NCBI RefSeq assembly: GCF_023091745.1
Contig: NC_068913.1
Span: 36,338,501 to 36,402,500, forward strand
From: Budorcas taxicolor
Taxonomy: Eukaryota > Chordata > Mammalia > Artiodactyla > Bovidae
Direction: 5' to 3'
DNA length: 64,000 nt
Shown here piece after piece: positions 1-11,279 of the stretch (the stretch's first letter is position 1; every line of letters begins with the position of its first letter). The position numbers and the translations under genes were made by a program. Under the pieces are notes generated by a model. It was not told where the DNA came from and did not search any database. It saw only the letters and a program-made list of their open reading frames with translations.

Positions 1-289
1 GAATGTTTTTTGGAAGGACTGATGCTGAAGCTGAACCTCCAATACTTTGGCCACCTAATGAAAAGAACTGACGCTTTGGAAAACACCCTGATGCTGGGAA
101 AGACTGAAGGCAGGAGGAGAAGGGGACAGCAGAGGATGAAATTGTTGGATGGCATTATCGACTTGATAGACATGAGTTTGAGCAAGCTCTAAGAGTTGGT
201 GATGGACAGGGAAGCCTGGAGTTCTACAGTCCATGGGGTTGCCAAGAGTAGGAAATGACTGAGCAACTGAAATGAACTGAACTGAATAA
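1..289 (+). mobile_element. BovB (RTE LINE) 3' end, truncated by window edge
   Basis: This is the last ~290 bases of a BovB LINE on the plus strand. It carries the usual C-terminal block (GLMLKLNLQYFGHLMKR...) and then the family 3' tail ending in GAACTGAACTGAA. The stretch at 230-285 is the tail shared with Bov SINEs. The rest of the element lies outside the window. The frame is broken by TAA after base 190, where related copies read on. Confidence 0.9.
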
Positions 290-370
290 TTCTCCACAAA
301 CTCTTCAGAATACAAAAGAGAACACTCCTAATTTCACTGTATGTAGCTGCATTATCTGGATAACAAATGA

Positions 371-592
371 CGTTGATGAATGCTCAGTTGTGTCCAACTC
401 TTTGTAACACCAAGGACTGTAGCCTGCATGCTCTTCTGTCCATGGTATTTTCTAAGTGAGAAAACTGGAGTGGGTTGCCATTCTCTCCTTCAGGCGAGCT
501 TCCCAGCCCAGGGATTAAATCTCTTGTGTCTCCTGCACTGGCAGGCAGATTCTTTACCACTAGCCCCACCTGGGAAGCCCCCAAAGTACACA
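371..592 (-). mobile_element. Bov-tA SINE
   Basis: A complete but diverged Bov-tA element lies on the minus strand. Read in reverse, it starts with the tRNA-derived head (GGCTTCCCAGGTGGGGCTAG, then the degenerate B-box region near 510-530) and continues into the Bov-A body and the GAGT..GGACACAACTGAGC tail near 385. It probably derives from a tRNA-Glu-like promoter fused to BovB tail sequence. Divergence is moderate. Confidence 0.85.
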
Positions 593-1215
593 AAAACCTG
601 ACAGAAAAATAATTCTACAGACTAAAATTCTTCAATAATATGTTAGCTAATTGCATGCAACATTAAAGAAAGAATATATCATGACTGAGTGGATCTTTCC
701 AGTGTTAAGTACAGTCTTTGCCTCTACTTCTTCTACTTGTTAACACTGAAACATCTCCCTCAGTTACCATTGAAATCCTTATAAAGGTTTCCCTGTAACC
801 AACTGGTAATTGAGAAAAATCTGAGGGTTGGTTTAGAAATGGTTCAATCTAGTACAAGTCAAAAACTGCCTGCTGCCCTGCTAAAGACTTATTGAAAGAG
901 GGCTATAATAGTGAATGATGATAGAAAAGTACCCAGGCTAACAAGCTTTGGGAAGTACTCTTGCATGTATATTTCTTGGGAAAGAATACTGGCCTGAAGT
1001 AAGGATAAATCGATTATCATGGCTAGTTGATCAAGGCCCTGGAAAGTGAAATTAATTAGAGACCAAGAGGTACATAAAACAAATGTATAAATGGACTCAC
1101 GTGAGTGTACTGAGTGTGAAACTTTTTCTCATGTTATTGTACATGAGAGACTGTAGGGCAGACATAAGAATCCAGGTGGGACAAGATGACTTGAGGAATA
1201 AATGTCAAAGAAATT
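593..1215. other. AT-rich sequence, nothing recognised
   Basis: I see no repeat, open frame or RNA gene that I can name in this stretch. Confidence 0.5.
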
Positions 1216-1221
1216 CTGACT

Positions 1222-2402
1222 TCAGACTAGACTACAAATCTAAAGTCATCAAAATAGTATGATACTGGCAGAAGAACAGAAATATAGATCAATGGAACAG
1301 GACAGAAAACCCAGAAATAAACCCATGCATCTATGGTCAATTAATCTATGACAAATGAGACAAAAATATACACTGGAGAAAAGGCAGACTCTTCAATAAA
1401 CAGTCCTGGGAAAACTGGACAGCTAAATGTTCACAAGTTGAATTAGAACATTCTTTAACACTATATTCAAAAATAAATTCAAAGTGAATTAAAGACCTAT
1501 ATGTAATATTGGAAACTATAAAACTCTTACAGGGAAACCAAGGCAGAACTATCTGTGACATAAATTACAGCAGTGGTCGCAAAGAGTCGGACAAGACTGA
1601 ACAACTGGACTGATCTTTTTTGGGCCATCTACAATAGTAGCGAAAATAAAAACAAAAGGAAATGAATGGAATCTAGTTAAACAAATGGGACCATAAACAA
1701 AAACAAAAAGATAACTCACAGAATGCAAGAAAAGATTTACCAACAATGTGACCAATGTGAGCAACAAGGGATTAATCTCCAAAATATACAAACAGCTCAC
1801 GCGGCTTAATATCAATAAAACAACCCAATCAGAAACTGGCCAGATGTTCAAACAGAAATTTCTCCAAGGAAGACATACAGATGGCCAAGAGGCACATGAA
1901 AAGATGCACAACATTCCTAATTACCAGAGAAATGCAAATCAAAACGACAGTGAGGTATCACCTCACACCAGTCAGAGTGGCCAGCCTCAAAAAGTCTATA
2001 AAACAACATATGCTGGAGAGGTGTGGAGAAAAGGGAACTCTCCCACACTTTTGGTAGGAATGTAAATTGGTACAGCCACTATGGAGAACACTATAGAGTT
2101 CCTTAAAAAACAAAAAACAGAGTTATCATATGATCCAGCAATACCATGCTTGGGCATTTATCTAGAGAAAAACCTGGTTTCAAAAGATAAATGCACTCCA
2201 ATGTTCATTGCAGCTCCGTTTACAATAGTCAAGACAGGGAAGTAACTTAAATGTCTATCGACAGAGAAACAGATAAAGAAGACGTGGCGCATTATGCAAT
2301 GAACTATTATTACTCGGCCATTGAAAAAGGGAAATAATGCCATTTGCAGCAATATGGATGGACCTAAAGATTATCATACTAGGTGAAGTAATTCGGACAA
2401 AT
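1222..2402 (+). mobile_element. L1 ORF2 C-terminal and 3' UTR fragment
   Basis: This matches the C-terminal third of L1 ORF2 on the plus strand and parallels the intact copy at 51370-52500 in this window. Landmarks are the MIKIVWYWQKNR-like start at 1245, the DKGLISKIYKQL-like block at 1765-1800, the cysteine/histidine-rich block near 1990-2070, and the start of the 3' UTR with ATGGATGGACC near 2353. Frames are broken many times, so it encodes nothing. A short Bov tail interrupts it at 1574-1616. Confidence 0.85.
1574..1616 (+). mobile_element. Bov SINE/BovB tail fragment inside L1
   Basis: About 43 bases matching the shared BovB/Bov-A 3' end (GGTCGCAAAGAGTCGGAC... then GAACAACTGGACTG) sit inside L1 ORF2 sequence. 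L1 homology is continuous on both sides. It is an extremely 5'-truncated insertion or a leftover after deletion. Confidence 0.75.
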
Positions 2403-2919
2403 ATCACTTCTTTATTTTTGTTCATTCTCTTGGTTATTTTCCAGCATTATTTCCATTTCATTCTTTGGTTTACCTCTATTTTAGTCTTATCTTCCAAGAT
2501 GCCTTTTCTTTCTCTTTAATTTCTTAAAGAAATTTCCTAAATTTGATCAACTTTTTTACATTTATTTTTACTTTTTAAAATCTACATCTGTGATTAGTAT
2601 TTGAGCTTCTTAAAGTATTCCCATATTCCCACATGCTTTGAGGCATTTAATTCATTCTATCGTATGTTATAGTTTTTTTTTGGGGGGGGTGTTATTTAAT
2701 AGGGGTGATTTAATTGCTAATATGTTTTAAATTTCAGTGTTTGTTTTTTCTTATAATAGTTTATATACCTAAACATTGCTCTTGTACCTTCATTTGAAAT
2801 TATGACTATATACATTCTACTTCAGTTGCTACTTATTATCACTACCTCAAAAAATTAAATGTTAATGAGATTTGTTGCTAATTTATATTATTGCTCACTT
2901 TTATAAATCATACTCTCTT
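2403..2919. other. AT-rich sequence, nothing recognised
   Basis: T-rich sequence with a T/G homopolymer junction near 2671-2688. No repeat family or gene is identified. Confidence 0.5.
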
Positions 2920-3131
2920 TATTGCTGCTGTTATTCAGTTTCTAAGTTGTGTCTGACTATTTTGCAACCCCATGGATTCCTGCCAGGCTCCCCTGTCCAC
3001 AGGATTTCCCAGGCAAGAATAGTGGAGTGAGTTGCCATTTTCTTCTCCAGGGGAACTTCCTGACCCAGGGATCCAACACATGTTCCCTGCACTGAAGTTG
3101 GATTCTTTACCACTGAGCCACCAGGGATCCC
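2920..3131 (-). mobile_element. Bov-tA SINE
   Basis: A full-length minus-strand Bov-tA. Its tail end is at 2926 (CAGTTTCTAAGTTGTGTCTG), the body carries the CAGGCAAGAATAGTGGAGTG motif, and the tRNA-like head ends at GGATCCCTGGTGGCTCAG (reverse, near 3113-3131). Confidence 0.88.
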
Positions 3132-4694
3132 TTTCTCTTGATTACTATTGGTTTAATATATAATTTTCTATTCTTTTAATGTTTATAGAATGCTCTATCC
3201 TAACAATTACTTCTTGCTCCAGCAAATATTATTACTGAATATTAATCAACATGTTCCTGTACAACATTATATATAATTGATATATCCATTGTGCTTTGAA
3301 ACTATGTTATAAATAATGCCCATGAATGTTTAAAACAGAATTTTACTTCTTTAGAGAAAAAAATTATACATAATACTTTGGTTTTAAAAACACCAATAAA
3401 TTAAAAGTTTTTCTAATTTGGCTAAGAAAAATAAGCTTTAGTTTCATTCTAGATTTAATATTGCCTAAAAATAATTGATGTGAAATACATAAATTCTCAA
3501 AAGATTGGAAGTATTCCAACAAGAGACAAAATTCTAGTAATGCTTTAATTAAATATAACTATCATCTGCTCTTTTTCACAAATTTCTGGGAAGCATTTAG
3601 CATAAAAACATGTTGAAAGTTCAGTTTCCATTTTTATTTTTTAAGCTCTCTCTATATTCTTACATATTATGCATGAAAGAAGCATATTTTTAGCAGCTAG
3701 CTTACCTTTAAAGAGCTGAGCCAAGTTTTTACATTTGAAATTCATCCTTAAGTCAGGTAAATACGTTTTCTTTGAGTTTTATCATGAAAACAGTATATCT
3801 TTGCTGTCAGAAAGCAATAAATATCTATAGCTATCTATAATCTGACTACTCAGATAAGGTTCTATATATTTCCTTGAATCTCTCAATTTTACACTAAGTG
3901 AAAGTAAAAAAAAAGTTTATATCCTAATTTTTAAAATTTATTCTAGCCTTTCTCAAACAGATGCTGAAGTAAATGAACTCATTAGTCTTTTTTTTCCCTC
4001 AACTTATCAGCCACGGAATTTTAAGATACCTATGTACAATACTTTTTACAAGCAAGAAATAGAATTTTGTTATTCAGTGACATTCTTCAAATCTCAACTA
4101 ATATCTGTTCTTTACTAAACAAGGAAGGGGAGACCTGCAACCAGTGGGTGAATGGCCAAACCTTATGTAACAACTGCCTGTGAATTAAAATTCATTTTAC
4201 AGGAAACTATTTTCAATGAGTTTATGATGAGTCCCATTTTATGTCTGATGTCCAGGACTTTTACTTTGAAGCAATCTGTTGGGTTTCTTGACAGATTTCT
4301 ATATCTTGTAAGATATAAAGATTATATGTTGTTAGTTAAGGGAAAAGGCTATTAAAAAATAAAACAGTATTTCTACAGTGAATTTGAAGAATATTAAATG
4401 ACTTTGTTGTTATAAAGTTTATTTTTCCTATATATAAGGCACTTTGTCTCATTTGACATAATTAAATTTAAGGACATTACAGCCTCAATATTGCAAACTT
4501 CAATGAAAATTAACCAAAATGACATTCTAAATTAGATTTGTTAATTAAATGTTTGTCAATATTTGTTGTATTTGTAATCTTTTATATTTAAAACGAGTTT
4601 AATATTTCATGTCAAGTACTTCCTTTTTCCTGCAATAATTTACATTTCTACATGTTTCATATATACAAATTTTCATTTATATATTTCTCTATGT
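3132..4694. other. AT-rich sequence, nothing recognised
   Basis: I recognise no repeat or exon in this 1.5-kb AT-rich stretch. A 67-codon open frame at 4152-4355 has no family resemblance and is of a length expected by chance. Confidence 0.5.
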
Positions 4695-4805
4695 TCTGTG
4701 TGTGTTCTAAGTCACTTCAGTCCCAACCCAGGGATCAACCCTCATCTCTTATGTCTCCTGCATTGACAAACAGGTTCTTTACCACTAGCATCACCTGGGA
4801 AGCCA
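4695..4805 (-). mobile_element. Bov-tA SINE with internal deletion
   Basis: The tail motif (AAGTCACTTCAGTC) joins directly to the head-proximal part (CAACCCAGGGATCAACCC through TCACCTGGGAAGCC). About 100 bases of the usual body are missing. The minus-strand head is at 4780-4805. Confidence 0.78.
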
Positions 4806-6855
4806 ATTTCTCTATGCATGTTTACGTTTAAAGAATCTCAAAAAACAGAGGTGGCTATTGCCTCGTGTCATATTTCTGTTAGGAATGGACACTATGGAGC
4901 AAAGTGTAACATGTATCTGAAATCTTAATTAATTTTTATTGGTTCCATAAACAATGAAGCATTTCTCGTGTAGTATTTTCAGAGAAAATATTTAAAACAG
5001 AAACGTCCTATGATTATATTGCCTTTAAGACAGTTAACTTTGCTTCACACATTTTTCTTATCTCTCTCTACTTTTACAATTCCAGTATAAGTCTTTTTAT
5101 TACCTTATATCAGTAAATTTTCAATAAAAAATAAAAATGTTCATTATTTCCTTTTTTTCTTATACTTATGAAAGGGTGTAGAAATTTCATCTGTGAATTC
5201 ATGATTAAAGGCCTGCCTTCAAAGGACTCAGCTACCCAAATTCACAGTGGGTGCTATGAAAATAAGTGGGACTAAAATTTAATTTAAAGGGTTCTTGGAT
5301 GTTAGTGACATGATTTATCTGACTGAGGCATATTCAAATCCTCACTGGAGGAAGATAAGTCAAACTAGACCATAAAATATTACAATTGACAAAAAGTCAA
5401 ATGATTGAGAGCACAACTGAATAGCGCAAAATCAAAGAAAAATATGTTAGCAAGAATGAAGCCCAGTAGAAATAAAAAGGAGAATTAGATCCATACAACT
5501 CTCACATATTGGAGTCTTTCAAGGCAGAATAAAAATAAGCACATAGATAAAAATAAAAAAGAAAACATTAATAACTAGCAATACTAAAAAGATGACCACA
5601 TATTTGAAAGAAAGCCAAATATATTAAGAAAGTGAATTATTAAAGGTAAATCTCCATACTCAGTAGATTGGACATATAAATCTGGAATTGACAGAGTGCT
5701 TTAATACTTTTATAATTCCATAATTTTATACAAGTCACGTCCTGACTTAAGCCCAGAAATATCTCCACAAATATAAATACTTTGAATAATATTTTTCTCT
5801 ATTGTAGCTATTATTTTACTATTTCAGAGTAATCATTTATTTTTAAAATATATTGTTTATAAAGTAATTACTATACTTGTCCATTGTTTGCAGCTGTATG
5901 ACAAGTATACCTTGACAATCCTTTGCCAGGAATGAGGGGGCAGGAAAAATAAGCTAGGGAAAATATATACTGCAAAATGCTAAATTCATCAATGAACGAA
6001 GATATAATAAATATTTTTAAGGAAAATTTTAAGAAAAACTGAAAAATAGATTGTTACTTCAACTGTTTTTCAACTTGATGGCATTTGCAGTAACAAGTAA
6101 ATGCAGTGTTAACTACCATGCACTGGTGGAGCATGGATACTAAATAAACAAAGCTCAGATTTAGCAGAAAGTGGGTAATAACATTGGAGACATTCAAGAT
6201 AAATATGGATGTCTTGTTGTTGAAATATTCTCCCATAAAACAAGTAAACTGTAATGTTTTAAAAACTGGCTAAAATATTTAAGCAATAGATAGTTCATTA
6301 GTTGAAATACTTTCATTACATACCTTTCAAGACAGCAAAGACTTGAATAGAAGGGAATTACAGAGAGGTGATCCCAAAATCTAGCAGAGCTTCTTCCCTT
6401 GAGGTATTTGCCAGTTTTAAAAAGGTTGATGGTAGATTGAGAATAGAAATCTCATGAAGAAATATATAACAAATTCTGAAATTCAGTTACCCAAGGAAGA
6501 TAGTCCCTGGAAAAATCCCTCAGTTGGAATATCTGACAGTTCTCACCATAAGAGTAGGGATAGACCAAAAATAGATGAAGATTTAAGCTGACCTTCAAAT
6601 CATTTCAATCCTTGGTTTCACTTAGAGGGAAAGGTATATGCCTATATCAACTGCTACCCAAAATTAAGAGTGAATTCTCTATGAATTTTTTAAAGTTTTT
6701 TTTTTCCTATCTTAAATGAGGAATAACAAAGAAACAGACTAACAAGAGAAAAAACATATTAGAATTATCAAATAAAGACTTTAAAATGACTAGGATTAGT
6801 ATTCATGAAATAAACTACTTGGTAAGAATATTAGGTAATTATAAAGGTTAAAAAA
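4806..6855. other. AT-rich sequence, no firm assignment
   Basis: A 2-kb AT-rich stretch. Parts such as 5370-5640 and 6700-6800 have the A-rich look of old L1M-type sequence, but I cannot place them against a family with confidence. No exon-like frame is visible. Confidence 0.4.
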
Positions 6856-7042
6856 ACCTGCCTGAAATGCAGGAGACACAGGAGACATGGGTTTCATCCC
6901 TGGATCAGGAAGATTCCCCTGGAAGAGGAAATGGCAACCCACTGTAGCATTTTTGCCTGAAAAATCCCATGGAAAAAGAACCTGATGGGCTACAGTCCAT
7001 GGGGTCAAAAAGAGTCAGACACAACTGAGCAACTAAGCACAC
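6856..7042 (+). mobile_element. Bov-tA SINE, head truncated
   Basis: A plus-strand Bov-tA that begins within the tRNA-like region (CCTGCCTGAAATGCAGGAGA). It continues through the GGAAATGGCAACCCACTGTAG body to the AAAAGAGTCAGACACAACTG tail. The first ~25 bases of the usual head are replaced by unrelated sequence. Confidence 0.85.
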
Positions 7043-7186
7043 AAAAAAATAGGAAAGAAAAGAAAAGAAAAGTAATAACTTTATGATTTTCCTATAACTA
7101 AAAGGTAATATTCAGTAGATAAGGTTAGTAGCTGATTGGGCATGATTAAAAAATTAATAATTCGGAAAATCAGTCCTATGTTAATG

Positions 7187-7590
7187 AGTTTGGTCTGCTA
7201 TAACAAAAATATCATTTACTGGGTGACTTAAATTCAGCATTCTGGCCTGGAGAATTGACTATGAGGTCGCAAAGAGTAGAACATGACTAAGTGACTTTCA
7301 CTTCACTTAAACGACAAACCTTATTTCTCACAGTTCTGAGACTAAGAATTCCAAGACCAGGGTAGAGGCAGATTCAGTTCCTTGTGGGAACCCTCCTCCT
7401 GGTTTGCAAATGACTACCCTCCTGCTATATCCTCAAGTGACAGAAAGAGATCATCCCATTCATGAGGGCTCCACCCTCGTGACCTAATTATGTACCAATG
7501 GCTCCACCTTTAAATATCATCATAGTGGAGAGTGGGATTTCAATATGCAAACTTGAGGGAACACAAATATTGAGTTCATAGCAAGACTTA
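7187..7590 (-). mobile_element. MLT1-type (MaLR/ERVL) LTR
   Basis: Read on the minus strand this follows the MLT1 pattern: the region ending in CTCACAGTTCTGAGAC..., a CTCCACCC..GTGACCTAATTATG block, and a terminus near ACACAAATATTGAGTTCATAGCA. The forward landmark TCTGCTATAACAAAAATATC is at 7195. It is diverged, as expected for an old mammalian LTR, and is interrupted by a short Bov-A fragment. Subfamily is not determined. Confidence 0.7.
7236..7310 (+). mobile_element. Bov-A 3' fragment inside the MLT1 LTR
   Basis: A short plus-strand fragment (CATTCTGGCCTGGAGAATTG ... GGTCGCAAAGAGTAGAACATG ... GACTTTCACTTCACTT) splits the LTR between GGTGACTTAA and AAACGACAAACC, where the LTR would read continuously. 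It is a 5'-truncated SINE insertion. Confidence 0.78.
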
Positions 7591-7639
7591 AGAAAATATC
7601 CACATTGAAACAAAGAGAGAGAGAAAAAAAAGATAAAAG

Positions 7640-8220
7640 TTAAAAATATACTGGAGTGATAAATGGTACCATATGTGTAAGAAAAGATCTTTAAGAAAGA
7701 GAGAATCATCAAAATAAATATCTGAAGAGAATGGGCTAGACATTCCAAAATTAAAAGACATCAAGCTAAATATATAAAAATTACTGAGAAGGCCAAACAG
7801 GATATATATAATAATACCATACTTGATACATCATAATAAATCTGCTTAAGACTTTAGACAAGACGGAAATATAAGAAACAACAAGGAAAACAAAATACAA
7901 ATATAGTTGAACAATAAGAGGGTTAGGGTTGCTGACCCATTGCACAATCGAAAGTCCACAGAGTTTACAGCTGGCCCACCTATTAACATTTCTGCATTCT
8001 CAAATTCAGCCAACTGTGAATCACGTAGAACTTTAGTATGTATTTGTTGAATAAAATTCATGTCTAAGTGGGCCCATACAGTTTAAACCCAGTTCAAGTG
8101 TCAACCATAAAATTTAACTCCCTCAAAGGAACAACAGTAAGACTAATAATTGTCTTCTCAAAAGAAACAGTGGATAAGACAAGAAACAATTACTTGAAAC
8201 GAAATAGCATATTTAAAATA
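7640..8220 (+). mobile_element. L1M/HAL1-type ORF1 remnant
   Basis: Sequence on both sides of 7906-8105 resembles the C-terminal half of L1 ORF1 in old L1M or HAL1 elements: an AAATTAAAAGACATCAAGC...CACTTGATACATCATAAT block before it and a CAAAGGAACAACAGTAAGAC block after it. No open frame remains. Which of the two families it belongs to is uncertain. Confidence 0.55.
7906..8105. mobile_element. Tigger-type (TcMar) MITE
   Basis: A ~200-base non-autonomous DNA transposon. The ends are inverted, with GTTGAACAAT on the left and a TCAAGTGTCAAC-like right end. Inside are the typical GGTTAGGGTTGCTGACCCAT and TAAACCCAGTT motifs of the palindromic Tigger-derived family. It splits the L1M/HAL1 ORF1 remnant. 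The exact family name is uncertain. Confidence 0.65.
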
Positions 8221-8308
8221 TATTGTTGCTAAATAGATCACTCACTCTATGTGGTATAAAAACATTTTTAGATAAGGGCTAAATTAGACAGTCATTTAGA
8301 AAAGGGAG

Positions 8309-9479
8309 AGGAACCAGAGATCAAATTGGCAATATCTGCTGGATCATGGAAAAAGCAAGAGAGTTCCAGAAAAACATCTATTTCTGCTTTACTGACTATG
8401 CCAAAGCCTTTGACTGTGTGGATCACAATAAACTGTGGAAAATTCTTCAAGAGATGGGAATACCAGACCACCTGACCTGCCTCTTGAGAAATCTGTATGC
8501 AGGTCAGGAAGCAACAGTTAGAGCTGAACATGGAACAACAGATTGGTTCCAAATAGGAAAAGGAGTACATCAAGGCTGTATATTGTCACCCTGCTTATTT
8601 AACTTATACGCAGAGTACATCATGAGAAACGCTGGGCTGGAAGAAACACAAGCTGGAATCAAGATTGCTGGGAGAAATATCAATAACCTCAGATATGCAA
8701 ATGACACCAGCCTTATGGCAGAAAGTGAAGAGGAACTAAAAAGCCTCTTGATGAAAGTGAAAGTGGAGAGTGAAAAAGTTGGCTTAAAGCTCAACATTCA
8801 GAAAATGAAGATCATGGCATCTGGTCCCATCACTTCATGGGAAATAGATGGGGAAACAGTGGAAACAGTGTCAGACTTTAATTTTTTGGGCTCCAAAATC
8901 ACTGCAGATGGTGACTGCGGCCATGAAATTAAAAGACGCTTACTCCTTGGAAGAAAAGTTATGACCAACCTAGATAGCATATTCAAAAGCAGAGACATTA
9001 CTTTGCCGACTAAGGTCCGTCTAGTCAAGGCTGTGGTTTTTCCTGTGGTCATGTATGGATGCGAGAGTTGGACTGTGAAGAAGGCTGAGCACCAAAGAAT
9101 TGATGCTTTTGAACTGTGGTGTTGGAGAAGACTCTTGAGAGTCCCTTGGACTGCAAGGAGATCCAACCAGTCCATTCTGAAGGAGATCAACCCTGGGATT
9201 TCTTTGGAAGGAATGATGCTAAAGCTGAAACTCCAGTACTTTAGCCATCTCATGCGAAGAGTTGACTCATTGGAAAAGACCCTGATGCTGGGAGGGATTG
9301 GGGGCAGGAGAAGAAGGGGATGACAGAGGATGAGATGGCTAAATGGCATCAGTGACTTGATGGACATGAGTCTGAGTGAACTCTGGGAGTTGGTGATGGA
9401 CAGGGAGGCCTGGCATGCTGCAAAGAGGGGTCGTAAAGAGTCGGACACGACTGAGCAACTGAACTGAAATGAACTGAAC
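8309..9479 (+). mobile_element. BovB LINE, 5'-truncated, with 3' tail
   Basis: A 1.17-kb BovB starting in the reverse transcriptase region (GAACCAGAGATCAAATTGGC) and running to the GAACTGAAATGAACTGAAC tail. It is among the best preserved BovB copies here. It encodes the RT fingers/palm remnant, the thumb region and the C-terminal block. No clear target-site duplication was found. Confidence 0.93.
8346..9323 (+). pseudogene. BovB reverse transcriptase fragment, 325 codons open
   Basis: The translated frame holds RTE-type RT motifs: DYAKAFDCVDHNKLW near residue 17, GVHQGCILSPCLFNLY near residue 73, and the metal-binding motif at 8694-8705, followed by the conserved MAESEEELKSLL. The usual YADD reads YAND because GAT has become AAT at 8700-8702. 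That would remove a catalytic aspartate. The start ATG is internal to the ancestral ORF, so this is a truncated remnant. The frame ends at TGA within the RRRRG region, before the family C-terminus. It is non-functional despite its length. Confidence 0.88.
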
Positions 9480-9737
9480 AGCTTATGGAACATATTTGAA
9501 AGTATACAAGGAAAACATAATTCTTGATTTATTTTCTTAGTAGCTTTATGTTGATCTTGGAACTTTACAATCATGTTACATGAAGAAAGCCTGTGTTGCA
9601 GGCTTACTGCACTTAGGGAGTATGACACAGTTACCCAATAGACAATGAAAACTATCCATTTCTATCATTATTCTAGAGACAAGTAGGTACTCCTGAAAAT
9701 AACACTATTGTTTCTAATTTGTTGGATGTATATTGCT

Positions 9738-10262
9738 CCTCCCTTTCTCTTCAACAGGCAGCCAAGCAGCAGATGCAGAGATGCAGATCTCTGTGCAGAC
9801 CCTGACAGGACCATCATCATCGAGGTCAAGTCCAGTGACACAACTGACAATGTCAAAGCTAAAATCCAAGATGAGGGCAACCCGCCTGATTAGCAGCATC
9901 CGATTTCTGCAGGCAAACAGCTGGAGGATGACAGCACTCTGTCAGATCACAATATCCAGAAAGAGCCTGCCCGGCAGTTGGTGCTTTGTGTGCAAGGCAG
10001 CATCATTGAGACTTCCCTTTGCCAATTTACTCAGAAATACAGCTGTAACAAGATGATCTGCTGCAAGTATTATGCCTGTCTACACCCCCACACTGTCCAC
10101 TGCCACAAGAAGTGTGGCCACACCAACAACCTGCACTTCAAGAAGATGATCAAATAAGGCCCCTCCACCAGCTTCTCCTTTGCCTGCAAAATGGCCTCCT
10201 GCCCAAGCCCCATGGCCCTGAGACTTCAATAAATTTTCTCTTTTGCTGACTGGGGAGAAAAG
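9738..10262 (+). pseudogene. UBA52P: Processed pseudogene of UBA52 (ubiquitin-ribosomal protein L40 fusion)
   Basis: An intronless copy of the ubiquitin-RPL40 fusion mRNA. The start ATG is at 9781, followed by MQISVQTLTG. A base-level deletion then shifts frame, so TIIIEVKSSDTTDNVKAKIQ is read in another frame, and a stop (TAG at 9891) follows PPD. The ribosomal L40 part is recognisable downstream (IIETSL, KYSCNKMICCK, HKKCGHTNNLHFKK) and ends at TAA 10155-10157. The normal GIIEPSLRQLAQKYNC and basic C-terminus are degraded. A pyrimidine-rich 5' TOP-like leader (CCCTTTCTCTTC, 9740-9752) precedes the ATG. An AATAAA signal sits at 10228. Absence of introns implies retrotransposition. RPS27A is excluded because the C-terminal part is L40, not S27a. 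Confidence 0.9.
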
Positions 10263-10786
10263 TAAACACACTCCATATATGTAGGATCCAAGTTTACTAA
10301 ATAGGATATGGTATTATTTTTTTTAAAAACAGTCTGAGAATTATTGCCTGGTGGTGATGCTAAATGTCTTAATAACAGCTGAAATTCAACAGTATGTAAA
10401 ATGATGTTATTTATAAGTGAGGGAAATATTCTTACTATAAAAGCTTCCATATAAATATAAAATGTTATTTTATCTGGAGAGTTTTATCTTTGTATTCAAA
10501 GATAAAGTACTTTATAGCAGAATGTTTTCACCTAATATTTAAAAGGAGAATTCAGGACTTCAACCATGAGCCTACCAGAAGTTCAGTAAATATTTCTATA
10601 AAATTCAAATAGACCATCACTGACTATGCATTTGTGTATATTGTTTTCTCTGATATTACAACATAATTTTATTTTCTCTCTTGTTCTGTTACTAACAAAA
10701 AATGGTAATGTGTGATGAAAGACACTGAATACACACACTTCACACTCCTTCAATCTGATAGTTTTGAATTTACATAGGACTATGAT
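10263..10786. other. Sequence with nothing recognised
   Basis: AT-rich single-copy-looking sequence between the pseudogene and a SINE fragment. Confidence 0.5.
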
Positions 10787-10858
10787 CGTGGGCTGCCATC
10801 TACGGGCTTGCACAGAGTTGGACATGACTGAAGTGACTTAGCAGTAGCAGTAGCAGCA
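10787..10858 (+). mobile_element. BOV-A2 3' fragment with AGC-rich tail
   Basis: GGGCTGCCATCTACGGGC, then ACAGAGTTGGACATGACTGA, then a short run of AGT/AGC trinucleotides (10838-10858). This is the usual BOV-A2 3' terminus. Only the last ~72 bases are present. Confidence 0.8.
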
Positions 10859-11019
10859 TGAGTCTTTCATCAAAAGTTTTCAAAGTCTGTGCTTAATTAA
10901 AGCACAGGAAAGACTATAATTAAATATTTAATAAGCACAGACACCTATTCTTTGGGTATTTGAAGAAACACTTACTGCCTTATTCCCTCTTGCTTTGCAA
11001 GTAGTCTTTTAATTATTAG

Positions 11020-11210
11020 TCAGATAACTGGGGCATTTAATCTTAGCTCTCTGACAGTGGGTAAACTGTTGGATAAACTTATGCTTCTGTTTTTCAATTT
11101 GTTCATAAGTAAAATGAGGATCTTATACAAATCAGTGATTTTCATGTTCTGTCTGAAAGAGTCGCAGATTTATGCCAAGATAACTTGAAGATTCCATGAG
11201 TTAATGTTGG
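11020..11210 (+). mobile_element. MIR SINE
   Basis: A diverged MIR. The order of motifs matches: a TTAGCTCTCTGACAG core, TTTTTCAATTTGTTCATAAG (consensus CAGTTTCCTCATCTG), AAAATGAGGAT, and a distal CCATGAGTTAATG. It is old and degraded. Confidence 0.6.
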
Positions 11211-11279
11211 AGTGCTCCAGGGCAGAGTGGACTAGTCTGTACTGTGATCACACTCACTCCCTTGACAGCCACTCTCACG

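Noticed and set aside
4152..4355. A 67-codon open frame in apparently unique sequence
   Set aside because: No motif, no splice context and no codon bias support. The length is expected by chance in AT-rich DNA.
8798..9628. A 276-codon open frame on the minus strand over the BovB at 8309-9479
   Set aside because: It is the antisense shadow of the BovB coding frame and extends only slightly past it. It has no independent family resemblance.
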